From CAYRTV01 sp964505785 (GTDB taxonomy: Bacteria; Acidobacteriota; Aminicenantia; Aminicenantales; Aminicenantaceae): a stretch of DNA of 64,000 bases. The DNA lies in contig CAZDJZ010000004.1 of the NCBI GenBank assembly GCA_964505785.1, positions 62,001 to 126,000 of the forward strand, given 5' to 3'. A program made the position numbers and the translations under genes. This document shows, one piece after another, positions 33,909 through 41,953 of this stretch. The notes below the pieces were generated by a model. That model was not told where the DNA came from. It was given only the letters and a program-made list of their open reading frames with translations, and ran no database searches. Numbering within the stretch: the first letter of the stretch is position 1; each line of letters begins with the position of its first letter.

Positions 33909-34799
33909 ATGGATAAAATCCTTCAGGTGCAGCATTTATATAAGCGCTACAGCCGCAAACAGGTGCTCGAAGATTTCAACATGTCACTGGAGCGGGGCAA
34001 AGTTTTCGGGCTTCTGGGCAATAACGGAGAAGGCAAGACCACGCTGATTCGAATTATTATGGGTATAATTCCCGCAGACCGCGGCAAAATCCTTTATGAT
34101 GGGCACCCGGTCGCCTTTAATCGCCCCCGCTATAAAAAAGAAGTCGCCTGTATACCGGAAGAATCCATCTTTTTCAGCTGGATGAGTATACAAGAGTTGA
34201 TGACTTTCAACGCATCTTTTTACCCCCGATGGAACGCCCGCAAAGGGGAAGACCTGCTTGGTAGATTCAACCTGAGCAAAAAATTAAAGATAAAAAGCAT
34301 GTCCCGGGGAATGAAGTTGAAGCTGGGCTTGATCATGGCTCTGGCGGCAGAACCAAAACTGCTGATCTTGGATGACCCTACCTCCGGCATGGATATCCCC
34401 ACACGGCATGATTTTCTTAAGAATCTGATACAAGAAATCCTCGAAGCCGGAACCAGCATCCTTTTCTCTTCACATATCGTGCATGAACTGGAAGGGATCA
34501 TAGATCATCTTGGGATTCTTCGAAACGGAAGGCTTATCCTGGAAGAAAAATTTGACGTTGTGAAAAACCGGGCCAGGAAAATCCGGATGGTTTTTGACGG
34601 ACCGGTTCCTCTAGACATAAAGGCGGAAGGCATGATCCATCATCAAATCAACGGTTCCCGGTGTGAATTGGGGATCTACCCCTGGAAGGAGAAGGTCAAA
34701 TCTCAACTGGAGGCCCATCAGCCCGAGCGCATGGAAATTGATTCTATGACATTGGAAGAAATCTTCATTCATTTCGTGGCACGACTTCATCAATCGTGA
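33909..34799 (+). CDS. ABC transporter ATP-binding protein without adjacent permease
   Basis: A 296-residue ATPase of the BcrA/YtrB type. Walker A is GNNGEGKTTL and the signature is MSRGMKLKLGL. Walker B reads LLILDDPTSGMD, in which the catalytic Glu is Asp, a change seen in some members of this group. The switch is FSSHIVHEL. No permease follows; downstream is a repeat block and then a separate M1 gene. It may serve the upstream M1-like lipoprotein in a sensing or export complex, or use a permease encoded elsewhere. Confidence 0.88.
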   Translation: MDKILQVQHLYKRYSRKQVLEDFNMSLERGKVFGLLGNNGEGKTTLIRIIMGIIPADRGKILYDGHPVAFNRPRYKKEVACIPEESIFFSWMSIQELMTFNASFYPRWNARKGEDLLGRFNLSKKLKIKSMSRGMKLKLGLIMALAAEPKLLILDDPTSGMDIPTRHDFLKNLIQEILEAGTSILFSSHIVHELEGIIDHLGILRNGRLILEEKFDVVKNRARKIRMVFDGPVPLDIKAEGMIHHQINGSRCELGIYPWKEKVKSQLEAHQPERMEIDSMTLEEIFIHFVARLHQS

Positions 34800-34879
34800 T
34801 AAACTATGTTCGTATTTATAAAAATATTTCACTTTTTTATGAATTAAACATGTGCATAACACACCCAGAACGATGAAAA

Positions 34880-35345
34880 TGAACCAACATGTCATGCTGA
34901 GGCCCGCAGAGCAGGTGAGGACCTTGAACCGCTTCGCAGTTAAGAGTAAAGAGCCAGGAGTAAAGAGTCCTTTATTTAAACGCAAAGTATTAAAGTGCAG
35001 GGAAGAGGCTCGTCGTCTTATGCGAACGATTCGCGATTTACGATTCATAAACCTTCTGAGAAACGAGGCAGCACAAGATCCTTACGTCGCTTCGCGCCTC
35101 AGGATGACAAGGACTTGTCATTTTCTAAGTAATTAATCATGAGCATAATACAATAGAAATAACATCGATGTCATTCCGAGGAGCGAAGCGACGCCGGAAT
35201 CTTAGACGGCACTTGCACGAAAAGACGATTCCGATTTATTCGGAGAAGCAGTCTAAGATTGCTACGCGGCCTGCGGCCGCTCGCAATGACGAGGGCAAAT
35301 CCCTCAGGATGACATGAGCTGTTTATTTTCCGAGTAATAAATCAG
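34880..35345. repeat. Block of family B repeats
   Basis: At least four units lie here: TGTCATGCTGAGGCCCGCAG at 34889, an inverted unit near 35070-35135 (AAGATCCTTACG, CGCCTCAGGATGACAAG, then GTCATTTTCTAAGTAATTA), a large inverted B1 pair at 35168-35290 and an end unit at 35290-35345. The end motif is (T)TATTACTTAGAAAATGAC or its inverse. Open frames inside follow the repeats and are not genes. Confidence 0.75.
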
Positions 35346-35364
35346 GTTTAATAGGAGGCTTTAT

Positions 35365-37695
35365 ATGTTAGCAAAACGGTTATCTGCCGGGCTGATCATC
35401 CTTGTTTTTTTATGTTTATTTTCCACGTCAGCTCCGGCCCAAGGAAAAGACGAGTATAATCAATTCCGGCAGCTGTACGGAAAGCTGCCTGCACCCAATG
35501 CTTACCGCACCGCTTCGGGTGCGCCCGGCCCTGAATACTGGCAGCAGCGGGCCGACTATGACATCGCCGTCACGCTGGATGAAAAGACACAGCGCATTTA
35601 TGGCGAAGAAACCATCACATATTTTAACAATTCCCCGCAGCCTCTTTCCTATCTCTGGCTTCAGCTCGACCAAAACATACGAGCCCAGGATTCCTGGACC
35701 CAAAAAACAGCTGCCGGTGAAATCATGGACCCAGCTCCTTTCCGTCTGCTGCAGCAGCTGCACAGTGACTATGACGGCGGTTTCAAGATTGAATACGTAA
35801 AAGACACCAACGGTATGGATCTTTCTTACCGCGTGGTCAACACCATGATGCGGGTTGACCTCTCTCAACCGCTGAAGCAAGGATCCAAGGCTTCGTTTGA
35901 GATCAAATACTGGTACAACATTAATGACCAAGCCAAAGTCGGCGGCCGCTCCGGTTTTCATTATTTTGAACAGGACGGTAATTATCTCTTCGCTATTGCC
36001 CAGTTTTTTCCGCGCCTGGCCGTCTTTGACGACAGTCTGGGGTGGCAGCACGCCCAGTTCCTGGGCAGTGGAGAATTCACCCTTCCCTTCGGCCAATACC
36101 GGGTTGAAATAACGGTTCCCGCCGACCATATTGTCGCGGCCACCGGCACTCTGCAGAATCCGGATGAGGTTTTGACATCTGTGCAGCAAGAACGATTAGC
36201 TCAAGCGGAAAACGAAACCGAAAACACGATTTTTATTGTCACCCAGGATGAAGCGATTGCCAACGAAAAAACAAAAACCGAAGACACAAAAACCTGGGTC
36301 TTTGAAGCCGAAGATGTCAGGGATTTTGCTTTTGCCAGCTCACGGAAATTCATATGGGACGCCATGGCAGTCCAATTCGACAGCCACTCCTCTCTGGCTA
36401 TGTCCTATTTTTCAAAAGAAGGCCGTCCGCTCTGGGAAAAATACTCCACCAAATCCCTGGCGCACGCCATGAAAGTATACTCAAAATTCACCTTCGACTA
36501 TCCCTATCCCAAAGCCATATCCGTCATGTCCGGCCGCGGGGGAGGAATGGAATATCCCATGCTCGCTTTTAACGGCGGCCTGACCGAGGAAGACGGCACC
36601 TACTCCGAAAGACGCAAATACGGCCTGATCGGCGTTGTGATCCATGAATTCGGACATAACTTTTTTCCCATGATCATCAATTCGGATGAACGTCAATGGG
36701 CCTGGATGGATGAAGGGCTCAATACCTTTGTTGAATATCTGGCAGAGCAGGAATGGGAACGTGATTTCCCCGCCCGGAGCGGCCCGGCGTATGAGATCGC
36801 CGAATATATGAAAGGCGATAAGTCCCAGATTTATCCCATCATGACCGCTCCGGATTTTGATCTTAATGTCGGCGCCAACGCGTACTCAAAGACCGCAACC
36901 GCCTTGAATATCCTGCGTGAAACCATTATGGGGCGGGATCTTTTTGATTATGCATTCAAAGAATACGCCCGCCGCTGGAAATTCAAGCACCCGACCCCTG
37001 CTGATTTTTTCCGCACGATGGAGGACGCGTCCAGCATCGACCTGGATTGGTTCTGGCGGGGCTGGTTTTTCGGCACCGACCATGTGGATCTGGCCCTGGA
37101 TAATGTCAAGTGGTACAAAATAAATACACAAGAACCGGAACTGGCCAAGTTCATTGAGCGTCAGGAAGCCAACCGTCAAAAGGACCGGTATATTACCAAT
37201 ATCCGCAATCAAAAAGCGATTGAACAAACCGCCGTTGAGAAAGACCCGTCACTGCTCGACTTTTATGACAAAAACGATCCCCTGGAAGTTATTACCCCTC
37301 AAGATAAAAAAGCTTATGAAGAGTACATGAAATCATTGACTGAGGAAGAAAAAGAACTGCTGCAGGCGGGATATAATTATTACGAAATCGCCCTTTCTAA
37401 TGTGGGCGGCCTGGTCATGCCTGTCATTTTGAAATTTGAATATACCGATGGAACAGAAGAAGTTGTCCGGATCCCGGTTCAAATCTGGCGCAGACACAAC
37501 GACCGGGCTTCTAAAGTCGTCTTCTCAAAAAAGGAAATCCGCCATGTCACCTTGGATCCCTTTCTGGAAACAGCGGATGTGGACACCAGCAACAACCGCT
37601 GGACGATACAGGGAGAGCCCGGTTATTTCAAGCTGAGAAAATATGACAGAGAATCAGGCAAAAATTTGATGCAAAAGCTGAATAACAAAAAATAA
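35365..37695 (+). CDS. Secreted M1 family metallopeptidase
   Basis: A 776-residue exported peptidase with a signal peptide (LIILVFLCLFSTSAPAQ). The gluzincin site is complete: GGGMEYPML (exopeptidase motif), HEFGH at 427-431 and the third ligand Glu450 in AWMDEGLN, exactly 18 residues after the second His. The C-terminal helical and beta regions are of normal length. Such enzymes remove N-terminal residues from peptides. The ribosome site AATAGGAGGCTTTATATG is strong. It is followed 12 bp later by a sulfatase-like gene. It contrasts with the neighbouring M1-like lipoprotein, which lacks the Glu. Confidence 0.93.
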   Translation: MLAKRLSAGLIILVFLCLFSTSAPAQGKDEYNQFRQLYGKLPAPNAYRTASGAPGPEYWQQRADYDIAVTLDEKTQRIYGEETITYFNNSPQPLSYLWLQLDQNIRAQDSWTQKTAAGEIMDPAPFRLLQQLHSDYDGGFKIEYVKDTNGMDLSYRVVNTMMRVDLSQPLKQGSKASFEIKYWYNINDQAKVGGRSGFHYFEQDGNYLFAIAQFFPRLAVFDDSLGWQHAQFLGSGEFTLPFGQYRVEITVPADHIVAATGTLQNPDEVLTSVQQERLAQAENETENTIFIVTQDEAIANEKTKTEDTKTWVFEAEDVRDFAFASSRKFIWDAMAVQFDSHSSLAMSYFSKEGRPLWEKYSTKSLAHAMKVYSKFTFDYPYPKAISVMSGRGGGMEYPMLAFNGGLTEEDGTYSERRKYGLIGVVIHEFGHNFFPMIINSDERQWAWMDEGLNTFVEYLAEQEWERDFPARSGPAYEIAEYMKGDKSQIYPIMTAPDFDLNVGANAYSKTATALNILRETIMGRDLFDYAFKEYARRWKFKHPTPADFFRTMEDASSIDLDWFWRGWFFGTDHVDLALDNVKWYKINTQEPELAKFIERQEANRQKDRYITNIRNQKAIEQTAVEKDPSLLDFYDKNDPLEVITPQDKKAYEEYMKSLTEEEKELLQAGYNYYEIALSNVGGLVMPVILKFEYTDGTEEVVRIPVQIWRRHNDRASKVVFSKKEIRHVTLDPFLETADVDTSNNRWTIQGEPGYFKLRKYDRESGKNLMQKLNNKK

Positions 37696-37707
37696 ATTGC
37701 GGACGAA

Positions 37708-39033
37708 ATGCTGAAAAAGACGACGGTATTCCCGGCTTTATTAGCTGCCGTATGTGCGGCTTTGATCACATGCGGCATCCGGTCCCAACCGTCCAATGTG
37801 ATATTCATCGTTATAGATACACTGCGGGCGGACCACTTGGGGTGTTATGGATATGCCGGGAATACATCTCCGCATATCGATGCCTTGAGCCGGGAATCCG
37901 TTGTCTTTAAAAACGCCGTCGCCCAGGCTCCCTGGACACCGCCGTCCATCGCTTCCATGCTGACGGGGCTTTATCCCGCCGAATTGGGATATAAAGACCG
38001 TCCTGTCGTGATGGAGGATTCCATTGTGACCTTGCCGGAAATTTTCAAAGCGAATGACTATACAACCATGGGGATTATTTCCCATGTGCTGGTCGCCCGC
38101 CGGCTGGGATTTGCCCAGGGTTTTGATACATACGACCAGGAAAACGCCGAAGGCCACGGACATATCTCATCCCCATCCGTTATTCAAAAGGCCGTTGCGT
38201 TTATTGAAAACAACCGCAAAGACAAATTCTTCTTGTTCCTCCATCTGTTCGACCCTCACTATGACTATATTCTGCATGATGAATATAATTTCTTTCCGGA
38301 TTATGACGGGACCCTGCGAAGCGGAGAATCGATTCATTCATTAAGGGAAAAGGCTCCGGATATGTCGGACAGTGATATTGAATACATTAAAGCACTCTAT
38401 GATTCTGAAATACGGTTTACGGATGAATACATCGGCCATTTGCTGGATACATTAAAAAAACTGGACTTATACCGCAGCACCATGGTGATTCTGACTGCCG
38501 ATCACGGCGAAGAGTTTAAAGACAGGGATGCATGGATCGGCCACACTAAGCGGCTTTATCAGGAATCCATTCATGTCCCGCTCATAATCAAGCTTCCGGG
38601 CCGGAATAAAAAAAGAGTCATCGAGGATTATACCGGGCTTATCGATGTGATGCCGTCTATTCTCCGGTATTTGGATTTTCCGTTCCCGGATACCTATCCG
38701 CTTTCGGGGTCGGCCGTCGACTTAACCGGAAGAAACAAAAATGAAAGCATCGTCTTTAGTGAGACCCGCCGGGGGAATTTTCTGCGGGCAGTTGTTTGGC
38801 GCGGCTGGAAACTCATCAACGACCAGGCGGGCCGGAAACTGGAACTGTTTAACCTAAGCCGGGACCCTCTGGAAAAGGCCAATGTCGTGGATAAAAATCC
38901 AGAACTGGCACAAACCCTGTTGGACGCCTTAAAAGACTGGGGAGAAAACAACCGCAAAAATGCGAATTCCCAATCACCCGATTTTTCAGAAGAACAGCTC
39001 CAAAAATTAAAATCTTTGGGGTATATTAAGTGA
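37708..39033 (+). CDS. Sulfatase-superfamily lipoprotein with Thr in place of the formylglycine Cys
   Basis: A 441-residue protein with lipobox LITC and an alkaline-phosphatase-like sulfatase domain: FIVIDTLRADHLGCYGY (metal Asp), a second metal block LTADHGEEF and the C-terminal TYPLSGSAVDL. The nucleophile region reads WTPPSIASMLTG; the Cys/Ser of CxPSR is Thr77 and the Arg is Ile. It therefore cannot be matured to formylglycine. Thr is the nucleophile in lipoteichoic acid synthases of the same superfamily, so a phosphotransferase or phosphodiesterase is possible. It is probably co-transcribed with the M1 peptidase. Confidence 0.85.
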   Translation: MLKKTTVFPALLAAVCAALITCGIRSQPSNVIFIVIDTLRADHLGCYGYAGNTSPHIDALSRESVVFKNAVAQAPWTPPSIASMLTGLYPAELGYKDRPVVMEDSIVTLPEIFKANDYTTMGIISHVLVARRLGFAQGFDTYDQENAEGHGHISSPSVIQKAVAFIENNRKDKFFLFLHLFDPHYDYILHDEYNFFPDYDGTLRSGESIHSLREKAPDMSDSDIEYIKALYDSEIRFTDEYIGHLLDTLKKLDLYRSTMVILTADHGEEFKDRDAWIGHTKRLYQESIHVPLIIKLPGRNKKRVIEDYTGLIDVMPSILRYLDFPFPDTYPLSGSAVDLTGRNKNESIVFSETRRGNFLRAVVWRGWKLINDQAGRKLELFNLSRDPLEKANVVDKNPELAQTLLDALKDWGENNRKNANSQSPDFSEEQLQKLKSLGYIK

Positions 39034-39049
39034 ACTTAAGGAAATGAAC

Positions 39050-39222
39050 CCACTTGTCATCCTGAGGCTTGCGGCAATATACAAATGTCATCCCCAGGCC
39101 GCGTCAGCGGCCGTGGGGATCTTAGAGTGCTTCGCCGAAGGAATCAGTTCCGTCTCTCCTCGCGAGGCAGTAAAAGATCCTTCGTCGCTTTGCTTCTCAG
39201 GATAACAGCTGCGGTGTCAGTT
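39050..39222. repeat. Family B repeat units
   Basis: TGTCATCCTGAGGCTTGCGG (39055), TGTCATCCCCAGGCCGCGTC with its inverse GGCCGTGGGGATCTTAGAG, and an inverted unit ending GCTTCTCAGGATAACAGC. The region is between convergent genes and could form long hairpins. Confidence 0.7.
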
Positions 39223-40179
39223 TCATGGGGCAATCACATTGGGTTCGGATCGCCCGGCGAAGACTTGCAGCAGTGCTTTTAAAAATTCATAGGCGGCGAA
39301 AACAGCGATTACAATTAAAATAGACATCCCTAAAGTCGCAAGAAGATCGGCCAGTTTATCCGGCAGGCCGGAATGAAAAAGCCGCTCGCGGGGATAATTA
39401 AGCATCCACCAGACTACTCCCAGCCAAACAGCATTGTTTATCACATTCACCCAGGCGCTTTGGACGAAAAGCCGAAGCAGTTCAGTCAGGATTTCAAAAG
39501 CAATGAGGCCAATAATCAGCCAGGAAAAAAGCTGAGAAGCTTCCGGTTGTAAAAGCGGATTTGTCCCTTGTGTATCAGAGATATACACAAAAAGGGTCCC
39601 CTGTTTGTACAGCCCGAAAAGCAGCAGAGCTAAAACGGCAGACAAGATGATGATCTTTACCGGTTTGGCTTTTTTCTTTGTATTCTTCGATATCCGATCC
39701 CAGTTAACTTTCACCCAGGGCAGACGAATGTTGGGATTCTTTTGCGTGACAAAATAAAGGAAAAGCCCCACCAGGCCCAGATCATAGACCAGGCTCATAG
39801 GAATATACATCAGAGCCGTGGCCGCATCCATGCGGGGAATGACGAAAAAGGGAAAAATAACCATCGTCCTGTTAGCAAGCAGGGTAATGATCGTCAAAAT
39901 AAATTGAAAAGAAAACAGGACAGCCGTGTAGCGGAAAAGATGCCGCTTGAAGGCAGGGGCAATGATCTGCACATCTTCATTATACCGCTCTGCAACTTCT
40001 CTCGGGTGTCCATATTCTTCAACAATCCGGTTGAAAATGTGATGATCGGCTTGGCCCCCCTCTTTTTCCAATTTTTCCAGAATATGGCTTCTGATTTCGT
40101 TTAAAATATCATTACGGCCTTCTTTCACCGAAAGATAATGATCGATCTTGTCAATATAATCATTAAGATTCTTTTCCAT
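39223..40179 (-). CDS. HAAS-domain membrane protein paired with PadR regulator
   Basis: A 318-residue protein. Residues 1-70 form a HAAS helical signalling domain (NDYIDKIDHYLSVKEGRNDI, EEYGHPREVAERY). About six membrane helices follow. HAAS proteins are typically encoded next to PadR regulators and are thought to transmit or modulate the signal at the membrane. Here the start overlaps the PadR gene by 17 bases. No transporter is adjacent. Confidence 0.8.
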   Translation of the reverse strand: MEKNLNDYIDKIDHYLSVKEGRNDILNEIRSHILEKLEKEGGQADHHIFNRIVEEYGHPREVAERYNEDVQIIAPAFKRHLFRYTAVLFSFQFILTIITLLANRTMVIFPFFVIPRMDAATALMYIPMSLVYDLGLVGLFLYFVTQKNPNIRLPWVKVNWDRISKNTKKKAKPVKIIILSAVLALLLFGLYKQGTLFVYISDTQGTNPLLQPEASQLFSWLIIGLIAFEILTELLRLFVQSAWVNVINNAVWLGVVWWMLNYPRERLFHSGLPDKLADLLATLGMSILIVIAVFAAYEFLKALLQVFAGRSEPNVIAP

Positions 40180-40510
40180 GAGACTCCTCCTTCAGCATTG
40201 CATTGAGAATATTGTTTTGTTTTTTCCAAAAGTCCACTAATATTTTTCTTACCTCTCTTCCTTTGCCGGTTATTTGATAAAATTTTTTGGGCCGGTTCCC
40301 CTCCACATTCCATTTACTTTGCACCAATTTGTTTTTTTCCAGACGGCGCAGCAGCGGATACAGGGTGCTTTCCTCAACTCCATATGCCATTTCCTTAAAA
40401 ACTTGAATCATGGCATAACCGTACATGGGTTTTTCCAGAGCTGTCAGCGTTATTATCTGCAAAAATCCCCGGTTCATTTCGGTTATGAACGGGTTTATTC
40501 TTTCATCCAT
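40163..40510 (-). CDS. PadR-family transcriptional regulator
   Basis: The ATG at 40510 is chosen (GGGAGGCTGTTTA upstream). The 115-residue protein has the PadR winged helix (ITLTALEKPMYGYAMIQVFK, VEESTLYPLLRRLEKNKLV, RPKKFYQITGKGREV) and a helical dimerisation tail. It likely represses the PadR-HAAS operon. The promoter upstream contains a palindrome CTATG-N5-CATAG between -35 and -10, a plausible operator. Confidence 0.9.
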   Translation of the reverse strand: MDERINPFITEMNRGFLQIITLTALEKPMYGYAMIQVFKEMAYGVEESTLYPLLRRLEKNKLVQSKWNVEGNRPKKFYQITGKGREVRKILVDFWKKQNNILNAMLKEESHGKES

Positions 40511-40573
40511 TAAACAGCCTCCCTTGACAGGTTGTCTCATAATATTACTTCTTGCACTTTACTGTTCTTCATA

Positions 40574-40602
40574 TTTATACTATGCATCACATAGCTTGTC
40601 AA
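40574..40602 (-). promoter_or_regulatory. Promoter with operator of the padR-HAAS operon
   Basis: On the minus strand, TTGACA (40602-40597) and TATAAA (40579-40574) are separated by exactly 17 bp. The spacer holds CTATGTGATGCATAG, an inverted repeat. This is the best promoter match in the window. Confidence 0.75.
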
Positions 40603-40719
40603 GGAAAAAAAACAGACCCGGTTAATACGTTGAGATATAAATGAAAGCGCCGGCTATTGACCTGGGAAAGGATTTCCACATAGAATCAATCATGTATATA
40701 TCATTTTGGGGGTATAAAA

Positions 40720-41529
40720 ATGAGTAAACCTAAGAACATTTCAGGCCTATTGATTCTTGTGCTTTGTTTGGCGGTCTGCATCGCAGGTGTTTTCAATGCT
40801 GACGCATCTCAGGAATCAGCTGATGCGGTCAAAATCACTATTTTCTACGACAATTATGTTCACACCGAAGGCACCAAAGCTGACTGGGGGTTTTCCTGTC
40901 TGATAGAGGGAACGGAAAAAATCATCCTTTTTGATGCCGGAACCCAGCCTGATATCCTCTGGCATAATATCGAGACACTAAGAGTGGATATATCCCAGGT
41001 CGACATGATCGTTATCTCGCACAATCATGGGGACCACATCGGGGGTTTGCCATCGGTTCTGGAAAAACTCCCTCCTCTGGTTCCAGTATATGCCCCCTCT
41101 TCGTATATGGGCGAAACGGTTGAGTCCAAAGCAGACCAGGTCATACGGCAGCTGGAACCGGCTGAAATCTGCAAGGATGTTTATCTGACCGGCGAAATGG
41201 GAGATGCCATCAAAGAGCAGGCATTAATCCTGGAGGGGGAACAGGAAACCGTTCTCATCACCGGCTGTGCTCATCCCGGAATTGTTTCCATCATTGAACA
41301 AGCGAAATCCGTGGTTAATAAAAACATTGATTTCGCCTTTGGGGGTTTTCATCTTATGTCCACGCCGGAAAATCAAGTAAACAGCATCATTGAACAATTC
41401 AAACAGCTGGGTATAATACGCTGCGGAGCCACCCACTGCACCGGGCCGAAAGCGATTGATATGTTCAAGGATGCATATGAAGGCAATTACGTCCCTATGG
41501 GCGTCGGCCGGATCATCACAATAAAATAA
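40720..41529 (+). CDS. MBL-fold hydrolase related to dihydropterin-ribosylaminobenzene synthase family, secreted
   Basis: A 269-residue protein with a signal peptide (LLILVLCLAVCIAGVFNADA). It has the metal loop SHNHGDHIGG, a strand LIEGTEKIILFDAG, the block LITGCAHPGIVSIIEQA and GATHCTGPKA near the end. This matches the COG1237 branch of the MBL superfamily. The exported location argues against a role in methanopterin synthesis. It is followed after 10 bp by a small membrane protein and is probably co-transcribed with it. Confidence 0.88.
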   Translation: MSKPKNISGLLILVLCLAVCIAGVFNADASQESADAVKITIFYDNYVHTEGTKADWGFSCLIEGTEKIILFDAGTQPDILWHNIETLRVDISQVDMIVISHNHGDHIGGLPSVLEKLPPLVPVYAPSSYMGETVESKADQVIRQLEPAEICKDVYLTGEMGDAIKEQALILEGEQETVLITGCAHPGIVSIIEQAKSVVNKNIDFAFGGFHLMSTPENQVNSIIEQFKQLGIIRCGATHCTGPKAIDMFKDAYEGNYVPMGVGRIITIK

Positions 41530-41539
41530 GGACATCACA

Positions 41540-41950
41540 ATGAAAAACAGAATGAATGCATTGCTGCTGATTGGAATTATCGGTATGGCTGTCATCGGAT
41601 CCCATTTCGGGGTTACTTACGGACGTGCTGTATGGGGAAATAAAGATATCTGGTGGACACCTATGTCCCTGGCCCTGCCGCTGGAAGACACCTCGCATGA
41701 TTTTCGCCTCTTTCTCGGTGGCGAACCGCTCCTGGAGCATGTGGAACGTGGTACGCTGACCGTCCTGGATGCAAACGGTCAGCCTTATCAAGTTTCATCT
41801 GAGGATATTCGCGTGCGGCTGAATAATTGGCCTGAAGTTAAAGCCGATTTCCTCCATTCCGCCGTCTTTTCCGGCATCCTGCTGGGCATCTCCCTGACGT
41901 GCCTTATTCTCGGGTTGACGGAATTCATCCGCAGCCGGAAGCAGGCTTAA
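41540..41950 (+). CDS. Small two-helix membrane protein of unknown function
   Basis: A 136-residue protein with a hydrophobic helix at each end (LLLIGIIGMAVIGSHFGV and AVFSGILLGISLTCLILGL) and a polar domain of about 75 residues between them that should face the periplasm. The site AAGGACATCACAATG and the 10-bp gap suggest co-expression with the MBL gene. No family recognised. Confidence 0.6.
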   Translation: MKNRMNALLLIGIIGMAVIGSHFGVTYGRAVWGNKDIWWTPMSLALPLEDTSHDFRLFLGGEPLLEHVERGTLTVLDANGQPYQVSSEDIRVRLNNWPEVKADFLHSAVFSGILLGISLTCLILGLTEFIRSRKQA

Positions 41951-41953
41951 GAA

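Noticed and set aside
34852..35136. 94-codon plus-strand frame
   Set aside because: It consists of translated family B repeats; the same peptide pieces appear at other repeat copies.
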